Assembly (NCBI GenBank): GCA_951812305.1
Contig: CATOSB010000011.1
Location: forward strand, 558,001 to 622,000
Direction of reading: 5' to 3'
DNA from: an uncultured Paracoccaceae bacterium
Lineage (GTDB): Bacteria > Pseudomonadota > Alphaproteobacteria > Rhodobacterales > Rhodobacteraceae
Length of the DNA: 64,000 bases
How positions within the stretch are numbered: position 1 is the first letter of the stretch; every line of letters begins with the position of its first letter. Of this stretch, positions 36,413 through 45,621 are shown piece after piece. The position numbers and the translations under genes are program-made. A model generated the notes under the pieces. That model made no database searches. It had not been told where the DNA came from and worked only from the letters and a program-made list of their open reading frames with translations.

Positions 36413-36841
36413 ATGTTGCAAGAATTTCGTGACTTCATTGCCAAAGGCAATGTTATGGATATGGCCGTCGGGATCATCATCGGCGCGGCCTTTACTGCGA
36501 TCGTTGGGTCACTGGTTGCCGATCTGATCAACCCGATCATCGGCCTGGTCCTTGGCGGGGCAGACTTTACCAACCAGTATGTCGTCTTGTCCGGTGAAGC
36601 CGCAGAAGGCGCTTCGTTGGCAGATGCGCGTGATGGTGGGGCCGCTGTTTTTGCATACGGTTCGTTCATCATGGCGATCATCAACTTCCTGATCATTGCC
36701 TTCGTCGTCTTCATGCTGGTTCGCTACGTGAACAAGGTAAAAGACAAGGCAAAGGAAGAAGAGGAAGTGGTTGAAGAGGCGACAGCCGGCCCAACCGAAC
36801 TGGATATCCTGACCGAGATCCGCGACTCGCTTAAAAAGTAG
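36413..36841 (+). CDS. mscL: MscL, large-conductance mechanosensitive channel
   Basis: A 142-residue MscL with the conserved opening EFRDFIAKGNVMDMAVGIII (TM1), a periplasmic loop, TM2 (IMAIINFLIIAFVVFMLVR) and a cytoplasmic charged bundle (DILTEIRDSLKK). It opens under membrane tension to release solutes after osmotic downshock. GGAGGGG precedes the ATG. IS630-B copy 1 ends about 78 bp upstream and could affect its promoter. Confidence 0.95.
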   Translation: MLQEFRDFIAKGNVMDMAVGIIIGAAFTAIVGSLVADLINPIIGLVLGGADFTNQYVVLSGEAAEGASLADARDGGAAVFAYGSFIMAIINFLIIAFVVFMLVRYVNKVKDKAKEEEEVVEEATAGPTELDILTEIRDSLKK

Positions 36842-36915
36842 CTTAAGTACGATCAATCCCGTCGCGGATTTCCGCGGCGGGATACCCCCAATCAAATGTT
36901 TTCAGGTTTCACAAT

Positions 36916-37377
36916 ATGATCGACATCGACGCCACTGACCGACGGATCCTGACCGTTCTTCAAAAAGAAGGCCGGATTTCGAATGCCGATCTCAGCGAGC
37001 GTGTGAATTTGTCGGCATCCGCCTGTCATCGCCGTGTGCAAAGGCTGGAAGACGAAGGCGTGATTTCGCAATATGTTGCGCTGCTGGACCCAAGGAAACT
37101 GGATCGCCCATCGACCGTTTTCGTCGAGATCACCTTGAACGCGCAGTCCGAGGACGTTTTGGACGCCTTCGAGCGCGAAGTTGCTCGCATTCCCGATCTT
37201 CTGGAATGCCACCTGACTGCCGGCACGGCAGACTACCTATTGAAAATATCTGCCCGCGACACGGATGACTATGCCCGTATCCACCGGCGCTATCTTGCGC
37301 GTCTGCCTGGCGTCGCGCAAATGCAGTCATCATTCTCGCTTCGGGAAGTATGGAAGACGACGGCGCTACCGGTTTAG
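36916..37377 (+). CDS. Lrp/AsnC-family transcriptional regulator
   Basis: A 153-residue protein with an N-terminal AsnC helix-turn-helix (IDATDRRILTVLQKEGRISN, LSASACHRRVQRLEDEGVI) and a C-terminal RAM ligand-binding domain (LECHLTAGTADYLLKISARD). Members respond to amino acids and form octamers. It stands alone between mscL and the convergent yidD, so its target is not evident. Confidence 0.92.
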   Translation: MIDIDATDRRILTVLQKEGRISNADLSERVNLSASACHRRVQRLEDEGVISQYVALLDPRKLDRPSTVFVEITLNAQSEDVLDAFEREVARIPDLLECHLTAGTADYLLKISARDTDDYARIHRRYLARLPGVAQMQSSFSLREVWKTTALPV

Positions 37378-37429
37378 ATCGGTTGAGAATGCAGCAATAC
37401 AGCTTACTTCGCCATCGGAGGCGCCGCTG

Positions 37430-37672
37430 CTAAGGATCGTCTCTTGGCGCCTCATCCGGCACCGGATCATACCCGCTTGATCCAAACGGATGGCACCGCC
37501 CGATCCGGCGAAGTGTCAGCCAGCTGCCCTTCAACCCGCCATGCTTTTGAAGTGCCTCCAATGCATAGGCAGAACATGTCGGCTGATAACGGCAGTTGAA
37601 CCCGACCCACGGGCTGAAGATCGCTCGATAGGCGCGCACCGGCAATGAGAAGATGTAAGCAAGCGGGCTCAT
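37430..37672 (-). CDS. yidD: YidD, membrane protein insertion efficiency factor
   Basis: An 80-residue YidD homologue: SLPVRAYRAIFSPWVG, then the cysteine motif NCRYQPTCSAYALEAL and the family ending CHPFGSSGYDPVPD. The ATG at 37672 overlaps the rnpA stop (ATGA), marking translational coupling in the rpmH-rnpA-yidD operon. Confidence 0.93.
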   Translation of the reverse strand: MSPLAYIFSLPVRAYRAIFSPWVGFNCRYQPTCSAYALEALQKHGGLKGSWLTLRRIGRCHPFGSSGYDPVPDEAPRDDP

Positions 37673-38052
37673 TTGCGCATCATATGAAGATTGGACAGCG
37701 CCGTTTCCAGTTCTTTGCACATTTGGGCAAAGTCCCGGTCACCGGTTTCCCCGGCCCGCCCGACGAGCACATAATCCCAACCTGCACGACCATGCGTTGG
37801 GATGGTCAGGCGCGCAATTTCCCGCAGACGGCGTTTTGCACGGTTGCGAGCAACAGCGTTTCCAACCTTTTTTGTGCAGGTGTAACCAACGCGTGGTGCA
37901 TCGTCATCTCCGCGTTCCCAGCATTGAAGCACAAACCCCGGAGTTGCCTGCCTTGGCCCACGCGCAGCACGCAGGAAATCCGCACGTTTTTTCAGTACTT
38001 CAAAACGCAAAAAAGGCGACTGGGTCGCCCCGGCCGCCTCATCCGATGCCAT
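37669..38052 (-). CDS. rnpA: RnpA, ribonuclease P protein component
   Basis: A 127-residue basic protein with the RNase P signature KKVGNAVARNRAKRRLREI and an N-terminal FEVLKKRADFLRAARG. It assists the RNA subunit in 5' maturation of tRNA. The gene follows rpmH by 9 bp and overlaps yidD. Confidence 0.95.
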   Translation of the reverse strand: MASDEAAGATQSPFLRFEVLKKRADFLRAARGPRQATPGFVLQCWERGDDDAPRVGYTCTKKVGNAVARNRAKRRLREIARLTIPTHGRAGWDYVLVGRAGETGDRDFAQMCKELETALSNLHMMRK

Positions 38053-38061
38053 TTTCAGAAA

Positions 38062-38196
38062 CTACGCGCTAAGCGATTTCCGGCCACGCACGCGACGTGC
38101 GTTCAGGATCTTGCGACCAGCTTTGGTTGCCATGCGCGCACGGAACCCGTGACGCCGCTTGCGAACGAGGTTCGAGGGTTGATATGTGCGCTTCAT
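38062..38196 (-). CDS. rpmH: Ribosomal protein L34
   Basis: A 44-residue, strongly basic protein starting MKRTYQPSNLVRKRRHGF and ending RRVRGRKSLSA, the highly conserved L34 sequence. ACGGAGACAC before the ATG at 38196 serves as ribosome site. It is the first gene of the rpmH-rnpA-yidD operon. Confidence 0.97.
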   Translation of the reverse strand: MKRTYQPSNLVRKRRHGFRARMATKAGRKILNARRVRGRKSLSA

Positions 38197-38481
38197 CGCG
38201 TGTCTCCGTTCCTTCGGCCATCACTCAAAAGAGACTCAGACGACCGGTCAAATCTTGTGAAGCCCGGTCTTTAGGGGGCGCTAAACGACTTGTCAATTCG
38301 TCAGATGCTCGATTGTTTCAGTTCTTCCGCCGTTTTCGCGATCATTGTTACAAGGCCGCGGAAAACTGCCATTGAATTGAAACAATGGATCACCCGCGTT
38401 CAACGGGCCGTGATTTGGGGATGTTGCGCCTCAATTGCAGCGCATGTTTCAGGCTAGATGCACCAAATGCGGGACAGTAAG

Positions 38482-39213
38482 ATGACCGATATGACTGACG
38501 CGCCCAAAAGCGGGCTGGCAAAACGCCTGCCGCTGATCATCATTGTGATCGTCGCTTTGATCGGCGCGTTTACACTCAAGGATTTTCTGAGCTTCGAGGC
38601 GCTGCGCGACAACCGCCAGATGCTGATCGATTTCCGCGATGCGAATTACTTTCTGACGGTGCTGGTATTTATCGCGGCTTATATCGTGATCGTCGCTTTT
38701 TCACTGCCGGGCGCGACAATTGCCACTCTGACCGGCGGGTTTCTGTTTGCGACATTTCCTGGCGCATTGTTCAACGTGGTCGGTGCGACCATCGGCGCCA
38801 CTGCGATATTTCTGGCGGCACGCTGGGGATTTGGGGATAGGCTGGGTGCGAAGTTGGAAGGCTCAGAAGGGGCCGTAAAGAAAATCAAAGACGGAATCGA
38901 CGAAAACCAATGGTCGATGCTGTTCATCATTCGTCTTGTGCCCGCGGTGCCGTTCTTCATCGCCAATCTGGTGCCATCGTTTCTGGAGGTTCCGACGTAT
39001 CGCTATGTAATTTCGACGTTTTTCGGCATCATTCCCGGCGCGGTTGTCTACACTTCCGTCGGCGCCGGATTGGGCGAAGTCTTCGCGCGTGGCGAAACGC
39101 CAAACCTAGGGATCATATTTGAACCGCATATTCTGCTGCCGATCCTTGGACTGGTTGCGCTGTCGCTCATTCCTGTCGCTATCAACCTTCTGCGCGGCAA
39201 GAAGGACGTCTGA
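38482..39213 (+). CDS. TVP38/TMEM64 (SNARE-associated, DedA-like) membrane protein
   Basis: A polytopic membrane protein of about 243 residues: N-terminal helix LPLIIIVIVALIGAF, a re-entrant region FSLPGATIATLTGGFLFATFPG and the motif GDRLGAKLEGSEGAV, then FIIRLVPAVPFFIANLVPSF, typical of the TVP38 family. It is followed 2 bp later by a FAD oxidoreductase gene; this pairing recurs in bacteria, though the joint role is not settled. The ATG at 38482 is chosen over one at 38458 from the typical length of the cytoplasmic N-terminus; this is uncertain. Confidence 0.87.
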   Translation: MTDMTDAPKSGLAKRLPLIIIVIVALIGAFTLKDFLSFEALRDNRQMLIDFRDANYFLTVLVFIAAYIVIVAFSLPGATIATLTGGFLFATFPGALFNVVGATIGATAIFLAARWGFGDRLGAKLEGSEGAVKKIKDGIDENQWSMLFIIRLVPAVPFFIANLVPSFLEVPTYRYVISTFFGIIPGAVVYTSVGAGLGEVFARGETPNLGIIFEPHILLPILGLVALSLIPVAINLLRGKKDV

Positions 39214-39215
39214 GA

Positions 39216-40625
39216 ATGGAGCGGATCAAAACAGATATCTGCGTGATCGGCGGCGGGTCAGGTGGTCTTAGTGTGGCTGCTGGCGCGGTTCAGATGGGCG
39301 CAAAAGTGGTTCTGCTTGAGGGCCATAAAATGGGCGGCGACTGCCTGAATTACGGCTGCGTGCCCTCCAAGGCGTTGATCGCAGCGAGCAAACGCGCCCA
39401 CGCCATGCAAGGTGGGTTGGGTGTGACTGGGGTTGAACCCGATGTCAGTTATGCCGCCGCGAAGGATCATGTCGCGCAGGTGATCAAGACGATTGAACCA
39501 CATGATTCTGTTGAACGGTTCGAAGGGCTTGGCGTTCACGTTATTCAGGAATTCGGCCGCTTTATCACCAAAACCGAAGTGCAAGCTGGCGAAACAATCA
39601 TCACCGCGCGTCGGTTCGTTATTGCAACCGGTTCGTCGCCTTTTGTGCCACCTATCCCCGGTCTGGACAGCATTCCATTTGAAACCAACGAAACGATATT
39701 TGCGCTTCGCGAGAAACCTGAACATTTGCTGATCATCGGCGGCGGGCCAATCGGCATGGAACTCGCACAGGCACATCGGCGGCTGGGTTCAAAGGTCACG
39801 GTGATCGAGGGACTGAAAGCAATGGGCAAGGACGACCCGGAACTGGCCGCAATCCTTTTGGAAAACCTGTCGGGTGAGGGTATTGAGATTGCCGAGGACG
39901 CGATGGCCGCGAATGTTAGTGGCAAGGCCGGGAACATCACCGTCGAAACCACCGACGGACGGCCCTTTACCGGCTCGCACCTTTTGATGGCCGTGGGTCG
40001 GAAGGCGAATATCGACAAACTGGACCTCGACAAGGCAGGCATTGAACACAACCGCACGATCAAGGTGGACGCCGGCCTTCGCACCACGAACCGGCGGGTC
40101 TATGCCATCGGCGATGTCGCTGGCGGTCTGCAGTTCACCCACGTCGCGGGGTATCACGCAGGAGTTGTCATCCGTTCGATGTTGATCGGTTTGCCCGCGA
40201 AACAGCGCACCGATCATATTCCGTGGGCGACCTATACGGATCCTGAGTTGGCGCAAGTTGGGCTGACAGAAGCAGATGCGCTTGAATTGCACGGTCACAA
40301 GGTCGATGTCGCGCGTTTCGAATTCAAAGGCAATGACCGCGCGATTGCCGAAGGAAAGACCACCGGCTTGATCAAGGTCATGGTGGTCAAAGGCCGCCCT
40401 GTGGGTGCGTCCATTGTCGGCCCCCAGGCCGGTGAATTGATCCAGACCTGGGCGCTTGCAATCTCTTCCAAACTGAAGATGAGTGCGATTTCGGCGATGG
40501 TTGCACCCTATCCGACGCTGGGAGAGGTTAACAAACGCGCCGCGGGGGCCTATTTTACACCCAGATTGTTCGACAACCCGCGCGTGAAGCGGGTCGTCGG
40601 TTTCGTTCAACGTTGGATACCGTGA
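39216..40625 (+). CDS. MerA/Lpd-like FAD-dependent disulfide oxidoreductase
   Basis: The 469-residue protein has the FAD motif VIGGGSGGLSVAAGA, the redox disulfide GGDCLNYGCVPSKAL, the NAD(P) motif LIIGGGPIGMELAQAH and a C-terminal dimer domain with APYPTLGEVNKRAAG. The catalytic His of lipoamide dehydrogenases (HAHPT) is replaced by Tyr (APYPT), as in mercuric reductase-like enzymes. It lacks an N-terminal metal domain. Pairing with the TVP38 gene suggests a membrane-linked redox function, substrate unknown. Confidence 0.9.
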   Translation: MERIKTDICVIGGGSGGLSVAAGAVQMGAKVVLLEGHKMGGDCLNYGCVPSKALIAASKRAHAMQGGLGVTGVEPDVSYAAAKDHVAQVIKTIEPHDSVERFEGLGVHVIQEFGRFITKTEVQAGETIITARRFVIATGSSPFVPPIPGLDSIPFETNETIFALREKPEHLLIIGGGPIGMELAQAHRRLGSKVTVIEGLKAMGKDDPELAAILLENLSGEGIEIAEDAMAANVSGKAGNITVETTDGRPFTGSHLLMAVGRKANIDKLDLDKAGIEHNRTIKVDAGLRTTNRRVYAIGDVAGGLQFTHVAGYHAGVVIRSMLIGLPAKQRTDHIPWATYTDPELAQVGLTEADALELHGHKVDVARFEFKGNDRAIAEGKTTGLIKVMVVKGRPVGASIVGPQAGELIQTWALAISSKLKMSAISAMVAPYPTLGEVNKRAAGAYFTPRLFDNPRVKRVVGFVQRWIP

Positions 40626-40638
40626 AACGGATAACACC

Positions 40639-42045
40639 TTGCGGATACTGAACACCCTTTCTGGCCGCTTCCTGATCCTGACGACTGTATTCGTCATGCT
40701 GGCCGAGGTGTTGATTTTTGTCCCCTCGGTGGCGCGATTCCGCGAAGACTATCTGCTGCTGCGGCTGGAAAAGGCGCAGATCGCGTCTTTGGTTTTGTTG
40801 GCGGAAGAGCAGATCGCGATGCCACTGGAAGAGGAATTATTGAAGAACGCCGATGTCTTCAACGTCGTCCTGCGCCGAGATCAGGCGCGGCAACTGGCGC
40901 TGTCCGGGCCGATCCCGGCGCCGATTGAGGCCAGTTTCGATCTGCGCGATCCAAGCCCCTGGGAATTGATCGGCGACGCGATGCGGCGGCTCGTCAACCC
41001 CGGCGACGATGTGATCCGGGTGATCGGCAGCCCGGTGCAGGACGCTGGTATGCTGATCGAAGTCACCATGGGCACAGAGCAATTGCGCGCCGAAATGATT
41101 GAATACGGCCTTCGTATTCTCATCTTGTCAGCGGTTATCTCGGTCTTCACTGCAACACTTCTGTTTCTCGCGGTTCGCGGATTTCTGGTACGGCCGATCA
41201 AACGCGTCGTCGCGGCCATGTCGAGCTATGCCGAGGCACCCGAAGACGCGCGACGCATCATCGAACCCGCAGCCGGGTTGACGGAATTGCGCGAGGCAGA
41301 GAATGCCTTGGCTTCGCTACAGACCCAGCTGACCGGTTCATTGAAGCAGAAAGAACGGCTGGCGCAATTGGGCGGTGCGGTGGCGAAGATCAGCCACGAT
41401 TTGCGCAACATCCTGACCGTGGCGCAGTTGTTTTCGGACCGCCTGGAAAGAAGCGACGGCCCCAGCGTCCAACGCGCTGCGCCGAAACTGGTGGCGTCGC
41501 TGTCACGGGCGGTAAATTTGTGCGAATCCACTTTGGCGTTTGGCAAAGCCGAAGAACCGCCACCCCGATTGAGCCGCGTACCGTTGTCCCAGATCGTCGG
41601 CGAAGTTCTGGAAGGCGAAAAGCTTTCTGATGATTCACACGGGATTGCCTTTCACGAAGATGTGCCTTCGGGCATGTTGGTCAGGGCCGATCCGGAACAA
41701 CTGTATCGCGTCATCGCCAACCTGATCCGCAACGCGCGACAAGCCATCCAGGCGACCGGCCAATCAGGCGAAATCGCCGTGTCTGCCAATGAAACGGAAA
41801 GCGACTGGGGCATTCAGATCACCGACTCTGGCCCCGGCCTGCCCATCAAGGCGCAGGAACACCTGTTTCAGCCGTTCCAGGGTGGCGCGCGCAAAGGCGG
41901 TATAGGCCTTGGACTGGCCATTGCCGCCGAACTGATCCGCGGGCATGGCGGCAAGTTACAATTGCTATCTACCGGCCCGGACGGAACAAAATTTCTGGTC
42001 ACGTTGCCAAAGGCGGTTGCGGTTTTGGACGAGGCCGCTGAATAG
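40639..42045 (+). CDS. Membrane sensor histidine kinase
   Basis: A 468-residue kinase with a TTG start at 40639. Two membrane helices (about 10-28 and 155-178) enclose a periplasmic sensor; a HAMP domain follows; the H-box is AKISHDLRNILTVAQL; the ATPase domain shows LIRNARQAIQATG (N box), DSGPGLP (G1) and GGIGLGLAIAAELI (G2). No response regulator gene is adjacent. It follows the oxidoreductase by 13 bp and may sense its activity or share its transcript. Confidence 0.88.
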   Translation: MRILNTLSGRFLILTTVFVMLAEVLIFVPSVARFREDYLLLRLEKAQIASLVLLAEEQIAMPLEEELLKNADVFNVVLRRDQARQLALSGPIPAPIEASFDLRDPSPWELIGDAMRRLVNPGDDVIRVIGSPVQDAGMLIEVTMGTEQLRAEMIEYGLRILILSAVISVFTATLLFLAVRGFLVRPIKRVVAAMSSYAEAPEDARRIIEPAAGLTELREAENALASLQTQLTGSLKQKERLAQLGGAVAKISHDLRNILTVAQLFSDRLERSDGPSVQRAAPKLVASLSRAVNLCESTLAFGKAEEPPPRLSRVPLSQIVGEVLEGEKLSDDSHGIAFHEDVPSGMLVRADPEQLYRVIANLIRNARQAIQATGQSGEIAVSANETESDWGIQITDSGPGLPIKAQEHLFQPFQGGARKGGIGLGLAIAAELIRGHGGKLQLLSTGPDGTKFLVTLPKAVAVLDEAAE

Positions 42046-42109
42046 AATTCGCTCGGCCAAATCGCCCTTGCAAAGCCACGGCGCGACCGTTACATCCCCC
42101 TCACTTCGC

Positions 42110-42186
42110 GCACTCGTAGCTCAGCTGGATAGAGCACTTGACTACGAATCAAGGGGTCGGGGGTTCGAATCCTCCCGAGTGCGCCA
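42110..42186 (+). tRNA. tRNA-Arg (ACG)
   Basis: A 77-nt tRNA with acceptor stem GCACTCG/CGAGTGC, D arm AGCTCAGCTGGATAGAGC, anticodon stem CTTGA/TCAAG around the loop CTACGAA (anticodon ACG, read as ICG), T arm GGGTTCGAATCC and encoded CCA. IS982-like copy C begins 13 bp downstream. Confidence 0.97.
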
Positions 42187-42236
42187 AAATACTCCTTAAC
42201 CCCGATTCTGGATAAGACGTTGGCGTCACCAGTGCA

Positions 42237-42677
42237 CTACTCGACAGAATTTTTTCGTAGTTTTTTGATTCGTTTTTTACGATACTCGTTGACCCTTTTT
42301 CGCAGAGGGTTGCGATGAGGGATTTCCACCATTGTTATGGAAATGATCCTCGGTTCTCTCAAAGCCTCATTTGGCTCCAGTTCAACGGCAATTCCGCCAA
42401 ACTCTCCAAGAAATAGAACATTTGAAACGGTTTCGTGATCTGCTTTGAATGTATCAGGGTCATTTTTCCGTACGTGTTTCGGGATGATCACCTGAAAGGG
42501 AGTGGCAGCCATCAGATCGAGCACAAGTGTCATGGTTCTTTTAGGGAGCGCAGCCAGTTCATTGAGCTTATCCGTGAGGGCGTAGAAACGGTTGGGGTCC
42601 TCTTCCATCATGTCGAACATGAGGTCCCGGATCTTCTCATAAGCGAGATCTTCGTTGATTGGGAAGTTGTTCTCCAT
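42237..42677 (-). CDS. IS982-associated passenger protein, unknown (copy C)
   Basis: Same 146-residue protein as in copy B, intact (MENNFPINEDLAYEKIRD to KKLRKNSVE), divergent from the transposase. The conservation in every copy argues that the gene is under selection with the element or that the copies spread recently. Confidence 0.75.
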   Translation of the reverse strand: MENNFPINEDLAYEKIRDLMFDMMEEDPNRFYALTDKLNELAALPKRTMTLVLDLMAATPFQVIIPKHVRKNDPDTFKADHETVSNVLFLGEFGGIAVELEPNEALREPRIISITMVEIPHRNPLRKRVNEYRKKRIKKLRKNSVE

Positions 42678-42763
42678 GGCGCGCACCTTTTGCCCCGTGT
42701 TGACCAGCCTGAATGCCCCCGTGATTAGTATGGGGTGAGAGGGGTTTCCAGGTACGTTGCCCC

Positions 42764-43699
42764 ATGATTCAAGGTTCAAAAGCGACACAATATGGACCGC
42801 CACTCATGTCGATCACTAACACCGCACTTTTTGTCTGTCTCGATGATTTTGCAAAAACCTACGAGGACTGGGAGCGCCACCGGTTGATCCCCTCGGGTCG
42901 TCAGAGGCTTCGCGCCGGCAAGCTGACCCTGGGGGAGAGCCTGTTCATCATGGTCTTGTTTCACTTGTCGCCGTTCAAGGACTTCAAACATTATTGGATT
43001 TATGGCGTTGAGCAGAAATACCGTGACTGCTTTGGCAACCTCCCGAGCTATGGTCGGTTTGTCAGCCTCATGCCAAGATTAATGGTGCCGTTTTGCATAC
43101 TGCTGCACTGCTTCAGCGGTGAAAAAACCGGCGTCTATTTTGCCGACAGCACTAAGCTCGCGGTCTGCCACAATGCCCGCATTAATCGAAACAAGGTCTT
43201 CAAGGGGCTGGCAAAGCGCGGTCGCAGCACAATGGGCTGGTTCTTTGGCTTCAAACTGCATCTAATCATCAACAACAAGGGGGAGATCATGGCCGTCAAA
43301 ATCACGGCAGGTAATGTCGATGATCGAAAGCCGTTTGAAGCCATGATCGCGGGCCCCGAAGGCAAAATATTTGCTGATAAGGGCTATATCTCCAAATCCC
43401 TCTTCCAACGGCTCTGGCAGCGTGGGCTCCACCTCGTCACCGGCATTCGCCGCAACATGAAAAACTATCTCCTGCCAATCCTGAACAAAATCCTGTTGCG
43501 AAGGCGGTTCATCATCGAAACTCTGTTCGATAAGTTGAAAACCAGCATGGGACTGGAACACACTCGACACAGATCGCCTGCCAACGCATTCGTACACCTC
43601 ATCTCGTGTGTCGCAGCCTATATGCTCGGGAAAACCAAAGTTAAAATGGGACCCATAACCGTGCCGGAAACAATCAGGCAGGTCGAATACCAGATATAG
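42764..43699 (+). CDS. IS982-family transposase (copy C)
   Basis: Complete 311-residue transposase with intact DDE motifs (ADSTKLAVCHN, FADKGYISK, IIETLFDKLK). Nearly identical to copy B. Confidence 0.93.
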   Translation: MIQGSKATQYGPPLMSITNTALFVCLDDFAKTYEDWERHRLIPSGRQRLRAGKLTLGESLFIMVLFHLSPFKDFKHYWIYGVEQKYRDCFGNLPSYGRFVSLMPRLMVPFCILLHCFSGEKTGVYFADSTKLAVCHNARINRNKVFKGLAKRGRSTMGWFFGFKLHLIINNKGEIMAVKITAGNVDDRKPFEAMIAGPEGKIFADKGYISKSLFQRLWQRGLHLVTGIRRNMKNYLLPILNKILLRRRFIIETLFDKLKTSMGLEHTRHRSPANAFVHLISCVAAYMLGKTKVKMGPITVPETIRQVEYQI

Positions 43700-43719
43700 C
43701 GCTTATCCAGAACTCAGGT

Positions 43720-44160
43720 TTGGTAAGATTTCACGGTAAGTCGCTAAAGGCTTACGCGGCCATTTGCCTTTGGTTTTCCACTCGGCCGGACAAAGCAATT
43801 GCCAAGACGTGCAATGATAGCCGCATAGGGATTCCCGCTGCGGGAAATCCAATTTAACGACAGAACCGACATCTTGGTCGCAAATTGGCGATCTCTGTCG
43901 TCATTTTTTCCCAGAATAACATTTGGTTGGTTTGTGACCACGCGCGCAGGCGCGCACAAGGATTTCGGTCAGTGGGGAACGGCTGATGAAGGACACAACT
44001 GAACATTTTGCCATAAATATCGGCGCCTTAGCTCGGCAAATGAGCGCGGTTTGCTACGACTCCTGTGTGCTTTCACTTTCCGCCGCTGCGCGCGTTAATT
44101 CCCATCTGGGATGTCAAACCCGCGACCTAACTCCGAATGGCAAAAACCGGGGGCAATCGT
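43720..44160. other. Region without recognised gene
   Basis: About 440 bp between IS982-like copy C and the Rieske oxygenase gene. Short open frames exist on the minus strand (43744-43959, containing LSLNWISRSGNPYAAI) and plus strand (43986-44168), but neither has a good ribosome site or a family I know. A short hairpin GATTCCCGCTGCGGGAAATC lies near 43838. It may hold remnants of decayed genes and the oxygenase promoter. Confidence 0.35.
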
Positions 44161-44572
44161 ATGGCTGACGGCGACCTGCATCACGAAAGCTTCCAGCAGG
44201 CCGACGAACTTCAATCCCTGCGAACCCAGCTATCCCAATTTGCATCGCAACCCAGTGATGCCGCAGCCGGGTTACCGGGCAGACATTACGTCGATGAAGA
44301 ATTGTTCGAACACGAGAAACGGACAGTCCTAAGGCACGGCTGGCACTGCGTCGGAAGAGCGGATGAAATTTCAGATGCCGGGGATTATTTGACCGCCCAG
44401 ATACTGGACGAGCCAATAATTGTCGTTCGCGACGGGCCTGAAATCCGCGCTCTCTCAAATGTTTGCCGACATCGCGGGATGCCGCTGGTTCAGGGAAATG
44501 GCCACGCCCGACTGTTCGTTTGCCCCTATCACGCCTGGTCATATCGAACCAATGGGCAGCTTCAGCGCGCTA

Positions 44573-45621
44573 GAGCGTCGTCCTTGAAATCTGAATCGAT
44601 GGGATTCCCACGTGGCAGGTTTTGTGATTCACCATATGTGGAGGTGGATCATGGGCAAATCGCTATCACTGGATATTCGGGAACGTGTCGTCGCTTTGGT
44701 TGATGACGGCCTTTCCTGCCATGAGGCTGCGCGGCGTTTACGGATATCAGCTGCCAGCGCGGTGCGGATCATGCAACGTAAGAGGCGAACGGGTGGGGTG
44801 AGAGCTGCGCCTCAAGGCCGCCCTCGGCGCAGCAAGCTGGATGTGGTCTCAAACTGGCTTAAGACACGCGTGGAAGCCGAGCCGGATATCACTATGCCGG
44901 AACTGGCCGAGGTGCTGAAACAGGAACATGCCCTCACCGCGACACCGGCGATGCTCTCGCGTTATCTGATCCATCGTCTTGGGTTCACATATAAAAAAAT
45001 CCCTGATCGCGACGGAGCGGCTGCGCAAACGGGTGCGCGCTGCCAGGTACGAGTGGCAGCACCGCCGGATGCCGAGGATGCGCCTTGAGCCGCACCGGCT
45101 GGTTTTTATCGACGAAACAGCTGTCACGACCAAGATGACACGGCTTCGTGGTCGATCCCCACGCGGCACCCGGCTGGAAGCCGACGCGCCCTTCGGCCAC
45201 TGGCGCACCCAGACCTTCATCGCGGGCCTGCGGATCGACGAACTCAGCGCCCCCTGGGTGCTGGACGGCCCCATGAACCGCGCCGCGTTCGACCTCTACA
45301 TCGAGACCCAGCTGGCTCCAACGTTGCAGCCGGGCGATGTGGTGATCGCCGACAACCTGTCATCGCACAAATCGGCCAATGCGCAGGAACTGCTGAAGTC
45401 GCAAGGCAGCTGGCTGCTCTTCCTGCCGCCGTATTCGCCCGATCTCAACCCGATCGAAATGGCGTACTCGAAACTCAAGGCACACCTGCGTCGGCTCAAG
45501 GCCCGCACCTTCGACGCCCTTTTCCAATCCGTCGCCCAAACCTGCGACCTCTTCCCGCCAACCGAGTGCCGAAACCTCTTCAAAGCTGCCGGATATGTTG
45601 CAGATTAGATGGACGACGCTC
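44573..45621 (+). mobile_element. IS630-B, copy 2, inside Rieske oxygenase gene
   Basis: Identical ends to copy 1 (GAGCGTCGTCC, GGACGACGCTC) with TA at 44571-44572 and 45622-45623 and CTAG as target. The restored host frame proves the TA duplication for this element type. Confidence 0.95.
44651..45608 (+). CDS. IS630-family transposase B, two frames (copy 2)
   Basis: Same as copy 1: first frame from the ATG at 44651 (MGKSLSLDIRERVVAL) to 45088, second frame to 45608 with the DDE half, joined by a shift at the A7 run near 44993-44999. Confidence 0.9.

Larger units (their letters stand above)
42199..43719 (+). mobile_element. IS982-like element with passenger, copy C (1521 bp)
   Basis: Same ends and organisation as copy B in the opposite orientation: ACCCCGATTCTGGATAAG at the left and TCCAGAACTCAGGT at the right. 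I find no target duplication (CTCCTTA before, TTGGTAA after). It lies 13 bp downstream of tRNA-Arg. Confidence 0.88.

Noticed and set aside
43986..44168. 60-codon plus-strand frame before the Rieske gene
   Set aside because: No ribosome site of quality and no protein-like pattern; it overlaps the oxygenase start in another frame.
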